Below, piece after piece: positions 53,305 to 64,000 of a stretch of 64,000 bases of DNA (position 1 is its first letter; each line of letters opens with the position of its first letter). The position numbers and the translations under genes were made by a program. Below the pieces are notes generated by a model. It had not been told where the DNA came from, made no database searches, and saw nothing but the letters and a program-made list of their open reading frames with translations. This stretch comes from Phymorhynchus buccinoides (lineage: Eukaryota > Mollusca > Gastropoda > Neogastropoda > Raphitomidae), in the NCBI GenBank assembly GCA_017654935.2, contig CM065682.1:39739682-39803681 (forward strand). Direction: 5' to 3'.

Positions 53305-54170
53305 AATCTGCTGCTACCAGTGTCCCTGATTCAGCGCCTGTTGCCAAAGCTGCTGCTACCAGTGTCCCTGATTCAGCGCCTGTTGCGGAATCTACTGCTA
53401 CCAGTGTCCCTGATTCAGCGCCTGTTGCCAAATCTGCTGCTGCCAGTGTCCCTGATTCAGCGCCTGTTGCCAAATCTACTGCTGCCAGTGTCCCTGATTC
53501 AGCGCCTGTTGCGAAATCTACTGCTGCCAGTGTCCCTGATTCAGATTCGCCTGTTGCGAAATCTACTGCTGCCAGTGTCCCTGATTCAGCGCCTGTTGCG
53601 AAATCTACTGCTGCCAGTGTCCCTGATTCAGCGCCTGTTGCGACATCTACTGCTGCCAGTGTCCCTGTTGCATACAAATTCATCTGGCAGTGTCCCTGTT
53701 CAGCGCTTGATGCAAATCTACTGCTGCCAGTGTCCCTGTTTCAGCGCCTGATGTTCAAATCTGTCCCTGCTGCCAGTGTCCCTGATTCAGCGTCTGTTTT
53801 GAAATCTTCTGCTGCCGATGTCCCTCGTCTTGCCCACACTGCTCACGGTGTATATCCAAATCCACTGCTCCCAGTGTCCCTACGCCTGCCCACACTTTTA
53901 CAAATATCCCTCTACCAGTGCCCACAATGATTCAGGTATCGCTCTGTTGCTGACATCTACTGCAGCACAGTGTCCCTGATTCAGCGCACTGTTGCGACAT
54001 CTACTGCTGGCAGTGTCCCTGATTCAGCCCGCACTGTTGCGAAATGTCCCATCTGCCCACAGTGTTCCCAGCTGCAGCCCCTGATTCAGGCCCACTACTG
54101 CTGCCAGTGTCCCTGTTTCAAGTTCCATGTACTTTCCCACTGCCGGTGTCCATGTTTCAAGGTCACACTG
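53305..54170 (+). pseudogene. Decayed second copy of the terminal-exon 42-bp array, copy 2
   Basis: Homologue of 22071-22730 with its own indels (for example gattcagattcgcc near 53540). The 53650-54170 part is heavily rearranged. Confidence 0.7.
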
Positions 54171-54174
54171 TTCC

Positions 54175-54690
54175 CAGTGCCCACTGATTCTGCCCACACT
54201 GTTCCCAGTGTCCCTGATTCTGCCCACACCGTTTCCAGTGTCCCTGATTCTGCCCACACTGTTTCCAGTGTCCCTGATTCTGCCCACACTGTTCCCAGTG
54301 TCCCTGATTCTGCCCACACTGTTTCCAGTGTCCCTGATTCTGCCCACACTGTTCCCAGTGTCCCTGATTCTGCCCACACTGTTCCCAGTGTCCCTGATTC
54401 TGCCCAGACTGTTTCCAGTGTCCCTGATTCTGCCCACAGCGTTTCCAGTGTCCCTGATTCTGCCCACACTTTTTCTAGTGTCCCTGATTCTACCCACGCT
54501 GTTCTCAATGTCCCTGATTCTGCCCACACTGTTCCCAGTGTCCCTGATTCTGCCCACGCTGTTCCCAGTGTCCCTGATTCTGCCCACACTGTTCCCAGTG
54601 TCCCTGATGCTGCCCACACTGTTCCCAGTGTCCCTGATTCTGCCCACACTGTTCCCAGTGTCCCTGATGCTACCCACACTGTTCCCAGCA
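54175..54690 (+). repeat. 30-bp tandem array, copy 2
   Basis: About 17 more homogeneous units of the same 30-bp repeat, open in all three plus-strand frames. Confidence 0.85.
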
Positions 54691-54709
54691 ACTCATTTAA
54701 GCCCTCGAA

Positions 54710-55399
54710 CACTGACACTGGTCACTTTGGCCTAATTTTACCGTTTGAATGCTAATTAGTGTATTAGGAGTTCAAATGAACTTTTTTTTCATGTGGTTGA
54801 CCAGTGGTCAGTGTCATTGACCAGTGGTCACTTTGGCCTATTTTTACTGTTTGACTGCAAATTAGTGTATTAGGAGTTCAAATGAACAAAGTTTGATGTG
54901 GTTGACCAGTGGTCAGTCACACTGACCAATGGTCAACCACATTAAAAAAAGAAATAGGCCAAAGTGACCACTGGTCAGTGACACTGACCACTGGTCAACG
55001 ACATCAAAATTTGTTCATTTGAACTCCTAATACACTAATTTGCAGTCAAACAGTGAAAATAGGCCACCGGTGACCACTGACACTGGTCAATGACCAATGG
55101 TCATGCACATCAAAATTTGTTCATTTGAACTCCTAATACACTAATTTGCAGTCAAACAGTGAAAATAGGCCAAAGTGACCACTGGTCAGTGACACTGACC
55201 ACTGGTCAACCACAAAAATTTGTTCATTTGAACTCCTAATACACTAATTTGCAGTCAAACAGTGAAAATAGGCCAAAGTGACCACTGGTCAGTGACACTG
55301 ACCACTGGTCAACCACATCAACAATTGTTCATATGATCTCCTAATACACTAATTAGCATTCAAACGGTAAAAATTAGGCCAAAGTGACCAGTGTCAGTG
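54710..55399. mobile_element. Fold-back element with tandem palindromic core, copy 2
   Basis: Direct homologue of 23434-24119 at the same place after the 30-bp array, with a rearranged unit near 55060-55110. Confidence 0.75.
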
Positions 55400-55487
55400 G
55401 TCAGCTTGTTATTCATTTTATTTAACAAAGATTTTTTTTTAAAAAAAGAGAACTTGTCAAGAATGAGTTTTTATAACTCCAACTTTC

Positions 55488-55688
55488 ATTTGGACAAAAC
55501 GGCGGTTCAAAATCGGGCGCCGTTTTGTCCAACCCGCCGTTTTGTCTATAGACAAAACGGCGGATTGTTGAACCGCCGTTTTGTCCAAATCATAATAGAA
55601 AATTTGGACAAAACGGCGGTTCTAGCCCCGCCGTTTTGTCTATAGACAAAACGGCGGAATTTGTACAAAACGGCGGTTAACACCGCCC
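55488..55688. repeat. CGG-rich nested palindromes, expanded, copy 2
   Basis: Contains the full first palindrome, with an intact gtctatagac centre, plus a second related palindrome (55602-55688) absent from copy 1. 55689-56927 shows no supported gene. Confidence 0.75.
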
Positions 55689-56927
55689 CCTCCACTGATG
55701 CTGCTTTTACAATTGATTCTGGCAGCGAGGAACTTTTTCTTCCGGCAGTGTCTTCTTTCAGTTGATTCCAAATACATTTTATGAGAGAACAGCAAAGGAG
55801 TTGTTATTTATTGTGTGCTCAGAGTATGTAACCAGACAGTCGACCTGTACATTTTTAACCTTCCACCAAATAATACAAACGAATCCTGGAAATGCTGATG
55901 TCTGGAGAGGCACAAGGTATTTGTTAATAGTACTGCTGAGGCTTAAAGAGGTTAACATTGGTGAGATGTATGTTAATATAACATTCTGGAGTTTTAAGTA
56001 ACCGGTTACTTTTCCACTGTCAAAATTCCAGGGCCGTGAGTTAAAATACTAACTTTTAAAACTTTTAGTGTTAAAGTCGGATCGAAAAGGGTCTGATCTT
56101 AAAATAAACATTATTTACAAATATATGCAGATCTATTTACATATTGCCAACCAAACTTTCGTGTCCCAGTTGACTAGAAAGTTAAAAAAGAAAAAAAAAA
56201 GTTATTTTGTTTCCAAGGGAGGTTACATAAACATTGTGTAGTAAATCAGGTTCAAAAATACTCAATATTATACTATGTTTTGTCAGCAAAAACCTGTAAA
56301 TTAGTATGGTGACTTAAGAACACTTTTAATGCATAACACTTTGCTTAAAAATAGAAGTTTGCGAATCCTTTTAAAAAAGAGGCGCCTTCCGAAAAGATGT
56401 TATGATCGTTCTGAACTCTGAAAATCTGTGCAAGAAGCAATCTCTATTTAGAATAATACTACATTACTGTTGTGTACATAATAAACCTGTCTTAAAAACA
56501 CCTACTTTCTAATTCAATTATAAATAGGTTGTGTGTTCTGAAAACTGTAAATGAGTTTTGATAACTATGCGCCTTTTTTTATTTTGCTGACACTTGCCTG
56601 AAGTTTGGGAAAAGTAGAATGGGGAATGTGCATAAATGATTTTTCCACTGTAAATAATAAAAACTCATGGCACTCTTTAGTCTTATGTGAAAGACTGGCT
56701 GTCTGTAAATCAGTTTTGAAAACTATGCATCTTTTGTTATTTGCTAAACACTGGCGTGTAGTTGGGAGGAAAGAAGAATAAGGGATGTACAATAAATGAT
56801 TTTTTTCACTAAAGAAAAGATAATGAAAATTATGGTACCTTTTAGTCTTTTGTGAAAGACTGGCTCTTTAACATGGAAGCATTTACATTGGCTTTCAGAG
56901 CTGCAACTAATTGGTACATTAGGTTAG

Positions 56928-57235
56928 GTTAGATTAGGTAGGTGCATTATAGTCACTGATGCGTCTCTGTGAAATTCGGGTTACTCCCACCTGGAGAGCG
57001 CGTCGCAGCCAGAGGTGCACCACCCAATTTAAAAAAAAACAGCTTTGGCATGCGAGTTTTGTGTGACTGATGAGGAAGGAAAGGGGGAGGGGGGTGTAAA
57101 TTTTGACCAAATGACAACTTTTTCGTTGCCACTGGGTTTAACGTGTGCTAAGTGCATGAGCACACGGGACCTCGGTTTATCGTCTCATCCGAAACGGAAA
57201 GACATTAGGCTTTGGGAATCTTCCTGAATGCCAGC
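56928..57235 (+). repeat. Dispersed repeat family, copy in third block R
   Basis: Direct counterpart of 25228-25510. Confidence 0.7.
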
Positions 57236-57651
57236 GGTCCTAGATAGTTCCGTCGGGGACGGCATCTTCACTATAAACAAATTCCGGCCCAGCCCCTCAG
57301 AATAGCACTGCCTTCTCTGCTATCTGGAAGTCATGGCCAAGAAACGCAAGATGGCATACATGAACGTCTTTATTGAAAACTATGCACTATCCGTTATGGT
57401 GGTGTGTTCCGCGTCCTAACAAACTGAATAAAATACATTCAAAATTGTAAATACATGTTTAATTAGCTTAATGTTTTCTCGCTCGTTGTTTTTCCAGGAG
57501 TAAACAATAAAATCATTGTGTTCATTCTTCGTTTCGATGCTCTGCATTACTATTCCAATCATATTGCCACACGTACACAAATTGGGAGTCTTTTGAGTCA
57601 AACCAACGATGATTTGGTTTGTCTTAAATTTGTATTTCTGTTTAACTTTAT

Positions 57652-57801
57652 AGGGCCAGCCACATGTCCGCTAAGCTCGCACGACTGTACGATACGATTA
57701 CAATCACGTGGTCTCCAAGAACAAAATGTGATTGGCGCATCGAGATGAACATGAATCGTATCGTACAGTCGTGCGATTTTAGTGGACGTGTGGCTGGCCC
57801 T
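57652..57801. mobile_element. TIR MITE (gggccagccac ends), uninterrupted
   Basis: 150 bp with inverted arms of about 47 bp. It lacks the U2-like insertion and is absent, with some flank, from 62844-64000. Confidence 0.7.
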
Positions 57802-58304
57802 TAAGTGGTTTTATTATTGCCCTCTAAACCGATAAATTTAAACCGGTGGTCAATAGTTTTCTGTGATACGTGGTCGAACTATGCGTGGTGACATCCTGAG
57901 ATGCGCCATAGCTGTTTGACGGGACTAATGATAGACTAAAAGAGTTCACTACAGAAGTACTTATTTTTCTGAAGATAAAGTGTGATGTTTTTCTGTTTAG
58001 GGTGAAAGGATTTGCATAATGTTTATGCGGACATTAATTGAAATATGTTTATTAAATGTGTGCAATTGTTTTTATAATTTAAGCATGAAAATTTGGAACT
58101 CCGCATTGTCATAAATTATATTGTAATAGTGATTGGTGTTCAAGAGAAATGTATAGGGTATTTCTAGTGTTTAGCATTGCTGGTTAAATACATCAAATCG
58201 TTTTGCAATAAGACAGTATTGCAAAGAAATGAACCTGTTGGTTAATTATTGTGCTGTTTGGTGTGTGATGGACGTACATGTTTGTCTCTCCTTTTAAGTC
58301 TCCC

Positions 58305-60200
58305 TTGAGTTCTGTGCTTGTTAAATTCTCTAATCTGCCCCTCTCTTGACTGCCTTTGCCTTCAAAAAAAGTCTAATCACTATCTTCTGGACTTATTGAC
58401 CATTAGCTGAACATTCCGATTTCGGAGGCAGACTCAAAGGAGAACAAAATATTTGATTTAAAAAAACAAAAGGGAGAAGACGTGGCCAAGAAGTAAAAAG
58501 ATAGATAGGGATTAAAAAGCAAAGGGGGGAAAAGGAAGATTCAGAGAGAGGCCAAATTAGAGGAAGTTACAAGCACAGAAATTCCAGGACAGAGAGAGTG
58601 GGACATTAGAGGAAGCTACACAAGGACGAACTTCCAGACAGAGAGAGTGTGAATTAGAGAAAGCTACAAGCACAGAACTCCAGACAGGAGAGTTGCGACA
58701 TTAGAGAAAGCTACAAGCACAGAACTTCCAGACAGAGAGAGGTGGAAAATTAGAGAAAGCTACAAGCACAGAACGTCCAAACAGGAGAGCAAGTGGGAAT
58801 TAGAGAAAGCTACAACACAGAACTTCCAGACAGAGAGAGAGAGTGGGAAATTAGAGAACTCTACAAAGCACAGAACTTCAGACAGAGAGAGAGTTGGGGA
58901 CATTAAGAGAAAGCTACAAGCACAGAACTTCCAGACAGAGAGAGGTGGGAAATAGAGAAAACTACCAGCAATAACTTCCAGACAGAGAGAGTGGGACATA
59001 GAGGAAGTTACCAAAGCACATTAATTCCAGGACAGAGAGAGGTGGAACATTTGAGAAAGCTACAAGACAGAACTTCCAGACAGAGAGAGTGGGAAATTAG
59101 AGAAGCTACAAGCACAGAACTTCCAGACAGAGAGAGTGGGACATTATAGAGAAACTCAAGCACAGAACTTCCAGACAGAGAGAGTGGGAAAACGAGAAAG
59201 CTGAGCAAAGAACTTCCAGACAGACGGAAGTGGGACATTAGAGAAAGCTACAAGCACAGAACTTCCAGACAGAGAGAGTGGGACATTAGAGAAAGCTACA
59301 AGCACAGAACTTCCAGACAGAGATGAGAGTGGACATTAGAGGAAGTTACAAGCACAGAACTTCCAGACAGAGAGAGTGGGAAATTAGAGGAAAGCTACAA
59401 GCACAGAATTTCAGACAGAGAAGTGGGAATTAGAGGAAGTTACAAGCACAGAACTTCCAGACAGAGAGTGTGGGAAAATTATAGAAAGCTACAAGGCACA
59501 GGAACGTCCGACAGAGAGAGTGGAAAAACAGTAGAGGAAAGCTACAAGCACAGAATTCCAGACAGAGAGAGAGAGTGGGAAATTAGAGAAGCTACAAGCA
59601 CAGAACTTCCAGACTGATGAGGAGTGGGACATTAGAGGAAGCTACAAGCACAGAAACTTCCAGACAGATAGAGTGGGAAATTAGAGAAAGCACAAGCACA
59701 GACTCTCCAGACCAGAGACGAGAGTGGGAAATTAAAGAAAGCTACAAGCACATACCTTCCAGACAGAGAGAGTGGGACATTAGAGAAGTTACAAGAACAG
59801 AAATTCCAGACACAGAGAGAGGGGGGCATTTAGAGGAAGTACAAGCACAGAACTCAAGCCAGAGAGAGAGTGGAAAATTAGAGAAAGCTACAAGCACAGA
59901 ACTTCCAGACAGAGATGGGACATTAGAGGAAGCTACACGCACAGAACTTCCAGACAGAGAGAGGGGACATTAGAGGAACTACAAAGCACAGAAACTTCCA
60001 GACAGAGAGAGTGGGAAAGTAGAGAAAGCTACAAGCACATAACTTCCATGACAGAGAGTGGACATTAGAGGAAAGTACAAGACACTAGAAACTTCCAGAC
60101 AGAGAGAGTGGGAGAAATTAGAGAAAGCTACAAGCACAAAACTTCCAGAAATGGGGGAAACTGTTTAGTAAAGACCCCCCGGCATCCACACGGGAGACGA
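58305..60200. repeat. Minisatellite array, third copy, left terminal repeat lost
   Basis: Same 48-bp family with many single-base indels. The left inverted repeat is missing (agtctcccttgagttctgtg); the right end is kept near 60150-60195. Confidence 0.65.
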
Positions 60201-60597
60201 AACGTTAACCTATACTTCCATTTTAGAATGAAAAAACAGAAAGTAGCAAGCAATTATTAAGGAATGTCTTGCAAGTCTTTGTAGTAAATGGTCATTTCTT
60301 GTGATTTTAAAGTCTTGATGTCCCAAAGAGTACCATAATGTACTAGGGGCGGAGCAATTAGTTGAGGGGGGGGGGGGGGTCAACATGTCGTTCGGGGTGT
60401 GTACGGACGATTCTGCCCAGAAAGAGACAATAATGAAGTTAAAAAAGTATTGAGGCCTCTCAGGGAGAAAAGATGTGACACTCATGATTTTTATTATGCT
60501 AAAAGCTGGCGTGAGTTTCATTATACGCCACGGGACATGCCAAGTCCACGGATTGTCACTCTTTTATGTTCTAGTTGTGGAGTTCCGGAACACCTGT

Positions 60598-60629
<32 letters not shown>

Positions 60630-60673
60630 ACCCTCTCACAACGCGTTGTCTTTTATTATACGTGATTGAGTCT

Positions 60674-61088
60674 AAAGACCCACCACATACGTGTCAAATC
60701 ACGGGTTCACGTGTTTCCCTCTTATAAGCTGGAAGAAATATTATTTTGACCAGGAGTGACGCACATACAAATACCCCCAATTCAAAACAAAACATCACTT
60801 AAGAAGTAGCCTCAATTTGAAGTTGGGGAATTGCATATGTGGTCACCGCATTACCCAGAAAAACACCCAACCGGACTGACGCACCACGATTAAGTCCCTT
60901 TTTTCTGGGTAGCTGGACACACTTACAAATGTTTCACTTCAAATTGAGCTGCTCTTAAAATGATGTTTCGTTTTCAATTTGGGGTTCATTTGTTTCTATG
61001 GGGAGTCAAACCTGGCAAAAAAGATTCTCACCAGCTATAAGAAGAAAAAACCGTCGAAACCCGTGATTTGAACGTGAACTGGTGGGTC
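60674..61088. mobile_element. Palindromic TTAA MITE, third, indel-degraded copy
   Basis: Same element in the indel-rich block R copy. The left TTAA is broken (tctaaagacc) and numerous single-base losses are seen in both arms. Confidence 0.65.
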
Positions 61089-62343
61089 TTTAAAAACCGT
61101 TGAGTCTGTGATAGGTCTACTAGATTTATTTTTTTAACCCAGGGGTTTTTTTTTATTATCGCCTTAAGCAAACATGTTTTCCATTATCGGACTCTAACTG
61201 CCCCCACTCGTTCCACCCGTTCAGTGGGAAGCTGCGGATGGGGAGGGCAGGGGGTGGCTGGAAAACAGGGAATTACAACAGAAAGTGGACTGTAAACATA
61301 ATAGTACGATAAACAATACGCTCTAGAAAAAAAAAGATCTACCTCATACCTTGAAACCCTATCGTGAGTAAGCAAGAGATGTCAGCAGGCCTTGCATAGT
61401 TGTTGGAGAGAGAGCGAGAGAGAGCTCGAGAGAGGAGAGACGAGAGCGAGAGAGAGAGAGAAGAGAGAGAGAGGAGAGAGATGAGAGAGAGCGTGTTGCT
61501 GACTGGCTGACGGGATGTTTTTATTACTTCTTCCCTACTACTGTAATCAAGAAAAAGCTACTGAAATAAAGAAAAGCCAGGGAGCGAGAGAGAGAGAGAG
61601 AGAGAGAGGAGAGGAGAGGACGAGATGAGGAGAGAGAGAGAGAGAGAGAATGAGGACGACAGAGAGACAGAGACAGAGACGAGAGAGAGACAAGAGGAGA
61701 CAGAGAGACAGAGAGAGGAGAGGTCTGAAGTTCTGACGTTTTATTGAGTAGCCTTGTTTTAGCCCGTTTCAATTTGGGTTGAAGGGTGGGAGAAACATAA
61801 AAAACGAAACAAAAGCTGTTGATTGACATGGAAACACGGCAATCACTGTCTTCTTGGTGTGTTTTTTAAAAAACAATTGGTGCGCACAGATTACAAACAA
61901 AGGCGATCACATTGTCATTGAAAAGGTGCGCGTTCAACGTTGCTTGGGGCAAGGAAACGCTGCCATCATCCCAGTAAAGCCGAAGCAAATCAACAGAGAA
62001 TGCAGATCTCTTTCAGCGGGGCTTGAATGGCGTGAGGTGTGTGTCGTCGACTGTCTTCATTTCTCAAGTGGCAAGTCGACACGCTCCTCGACACAAGAGG
62101 TTCTTTTCTCGCTGCTTTACAAAAAACAGTGTGTGCCAGTTAGGCTGTGTCCTTCTATCACTATAACCACATCGATATTTTAAAACGATATCATCAGCTC
62201 ACACATCAAGATTTTTCTGATCCGACTTGTTGAACACACACTTCGAATTGCATTGTTCTGCTTTTGGCTCGCAGTCGTCTCTGAACTCTTCGATCAAGTC
62301 AGAGCGGACACACAGTAGAGAGAGAGAGATGAAGAGGAGAGAA

Positions 62344-62843
62344 NNNNNNNNNNNNNNNNNNNNNNNNNNNNNNNNNNNNNNNNNNNNNNNNNNNNNNNNN
62401 NNNNNNNNNNNNNNNNNNNNNNNNNNNNNNNNNNNNNNNNNNNNNNNNNNNNNNNNNNNNNNNNNNNNNNNNNNNNNNNNNNNNNNNNNNNNNNNNNNNN
62501 NNNNNNNNNNNNNNNNNNNNNNNNNNNNNNNNNNNNNNNNNNNNNNNNNNNNNNNNNNNNNNNNNNNNNNNNNNNNNNNNNNNNNNNNNNNNNNNNNNNN
62601 NNNNNNNNNNNNNNNNNNNNNNNNNNNNNNNNNNNNNNNNNNNNNNNNNNNNNNNNNNNNNNNNNNNNNNNNNNNNNNNNNNNNNNNNNNNNNNNNNNNN
62701 NNNNNNNNNNNNNNNNNNNNNNNNNNNNNNNNNNNNNNNNNNNNNNNNNNNNNNNNNNNNNNNNNNNNNNNNNNNNNNNNNNNNNNNNNNNNNNNNNNNN
62801 NNNNNNNNNNNNNNNNNNNNNNNNNNNNNNNNNNNNNNNNNNN
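62344..62843. other. Assembly gap (500 N)
   Basis: Exactly 500 N, beginning in the (GA)n tract at the end of block R and followed by an inverted segment. Confidence 0.99.
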
Positions 62844-64000
62844 TCAACAGCTAGGCATCTCAGATGTCACCACGCATAGTTCGGGTTTGACTCAAAAGAC
62901 TCCCAATTTGTGTACGTGTGGCAATATGATTGGAATAGTAATGCAGAGCATCGAAACGAAGAATGAACACAATGCTTTTATTGTTTACTCCTGGAAAAAC
63001 AACGAGCGAGAGAAACATTAAGCTAATTAAACATGTATTTACAATTTTGAATGTATTTTATTCAGTTTGTTAGGACGCGGAAAACACCACCATAACGGAT
63101 AGTGCATAGTTTTCAATAAAGACGTTCATGTATGCCATCTTGCGTTTCTTGGCCATGACTTCCAGATAGCAGAGAAGGCAGCTGCTAATCTGAGGGGCTG
63201 GGCCGGAATTTGTTTATAGTGAAGATGCCGTCCCCGACGGAACTATCTAGGACCGCTGGCATTCAGGAAGATTCCCAAAGCCTAATGTCTTTCCGTTTCG
63301 GATGAGACGATAAACCGAGGTCCCGTGTGCCCATGCACTTAGCACTTACACGTTAAACCCAGTGGCAACGAAAAAGTTGTCATTTGGTCAAAATTACCCC
63401 CCTCCCTTCCTTTCTCATCAGTCACACAAAAAATCGCATGCAAAGTTTTTTTTTTTAAATTGGGTGGTGCACCTCTGGCTGCGACGCGCTCTCCAGGTGG
63501 GAGTAACCCGAATTTCACAGAGACGCATCAGTGACTATAATGCACCTACCTAATCTAACCTAACCTAATGTACCAATTAGTTGCAGCTCTGAAAGCCAAT
63601 GTAAATGCTTCCATGTTAAAGAGCCAGTCTTTCACAAAAGACTAAAAGGTACCATAATTTTCATTATCTTTTCTTTAGTGAAAAAAATCATTTATTGTAC
63701 ATCCCTTATTCTTCTTTCCTCCCAACTACACGCCAGTGTTTAGCAAATAACAAAAGATGCATAGTTTTCAAAACTGATTTACAGACAGCCAGTCTTTCAC
63801 ATAAGACTAAAGAGTGCCATGAGTTTTCATTATTTACAGTGGAAAAATCATTTATGCACATTCCCCATTCTACTTTTCCCAAACTTCAGGCAAGTGTCAG
63901 CAAAATAACAAAAGGCGCATAGTTATCAAAACTCATTTACAGTTTTCAGAACACACAACCTATTTATAATTGAATTAGAAAGTAGGTGTTTTTAAGACAG
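62844..64000 (-). repeat. Inverted copy of the gene-3'-flank / block R boundary
   Basis: Reverse complement of roughly 57915 down to 56480, with one clean absence of about 265 bp corresponding to 57605-57872. It implies a further gene copy in inverted orientation beyond the right edge. Confidence 0.8.
63240..63560 (-). repeat. Dispersed repeat family, inverted copy
   Basis: Reverse complement of 56928-57235 with few changes. Confidence 0.7.

Larger units (their letters stand above)
56928..62343 (+). repeat. Intergenic block R after PROPPIN copy 2 (indel-rich)
   Basis: Colinear with 25228-30910 and ending at the same (GA)n tract. From about 57885 onward it is peppered with single-base insertions and deletions relative to the other copies, while upstream it aligns cleanly. 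Confidence 0.8.

Overview
This is invertebrate nuclear DNA, most likely from a marine gastropod or another mollusc. The grounds are small exons with GT-AG introns, abundant (CT)n/(GT)n/(ATT)n tracts, many short TIR and SINE-like elements, and dispersed motifs of a kind I associate with mollusc genomes. No bacterial gene organisation is present. Three gaps of exactly 500 N (6645-7144, 30911-31410, 62344-62843) divide the window into four contigs, so the order and orientation across the gaps are scaffolding claims.

The only convincing gene is a PROPPIN (Atg18/WIPI family, WIPI1/2 type), present in two near-identical plus-strand copies. Copy 2 is complete: 12 coding exons from 35810 to 52298, 703 codons plus stop. 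Copy 1 (exons 2-12, 8578-21028) lacks exon 1 in the window. All splice phases match, and the beta-propeller carries the FRRG phosphoinositide motif and an SNTETVH motif. The last exon is unusual: after the propeller it encodes 21 (copy 1) or 18 (copy 2) tandem copies of a 14-residue Ser/Ala/Pro/Val/Lys/Asp repeat, then a conserved 52-residue tail.

Layout: 1-6644 is an inverted copy of the intergenic block also seen at 25276-32355. 7145-25230 holds PROPPIN copy 1 and its repeat-rich 3' side. 25230-32355 is the intergenic block R. 32356-38110 is sequence seen once here, with a fragmentary hypothetical ORF, a minisatellite, MITEs and PROPPIN exon 1. 38110-56930 holds PROPPIN copy 2. 56930-62343 is block R again, indel-rich after about 57885. 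62844-64000 is an inverted copy of roughly 56480-57915.

The 3' side of the gene is a factory of tandem repeats: 15-bp minisatellites directly after the polyadenylation signal, a second decayed 42-bp array, a 30-bp array, a fold-back element with a tandem palindromic core, and CGG-rich palindromes. The terminal exon, its minisatellite and a MITE have themselves been duplicated as a unit of about 2 kb. Other notable elements are a SINE-like repeat with a U2-snRNA-like 5' part, a TTAA-flanked palindromic MITE, a 51-bp-TIR MITE with TAGG target duplications, and a local triplication of most of exon 4 in copy 2. Whether the two gene copies are true tandem duplicates or two haplotypes placed in series cannot be settled from the sequence.
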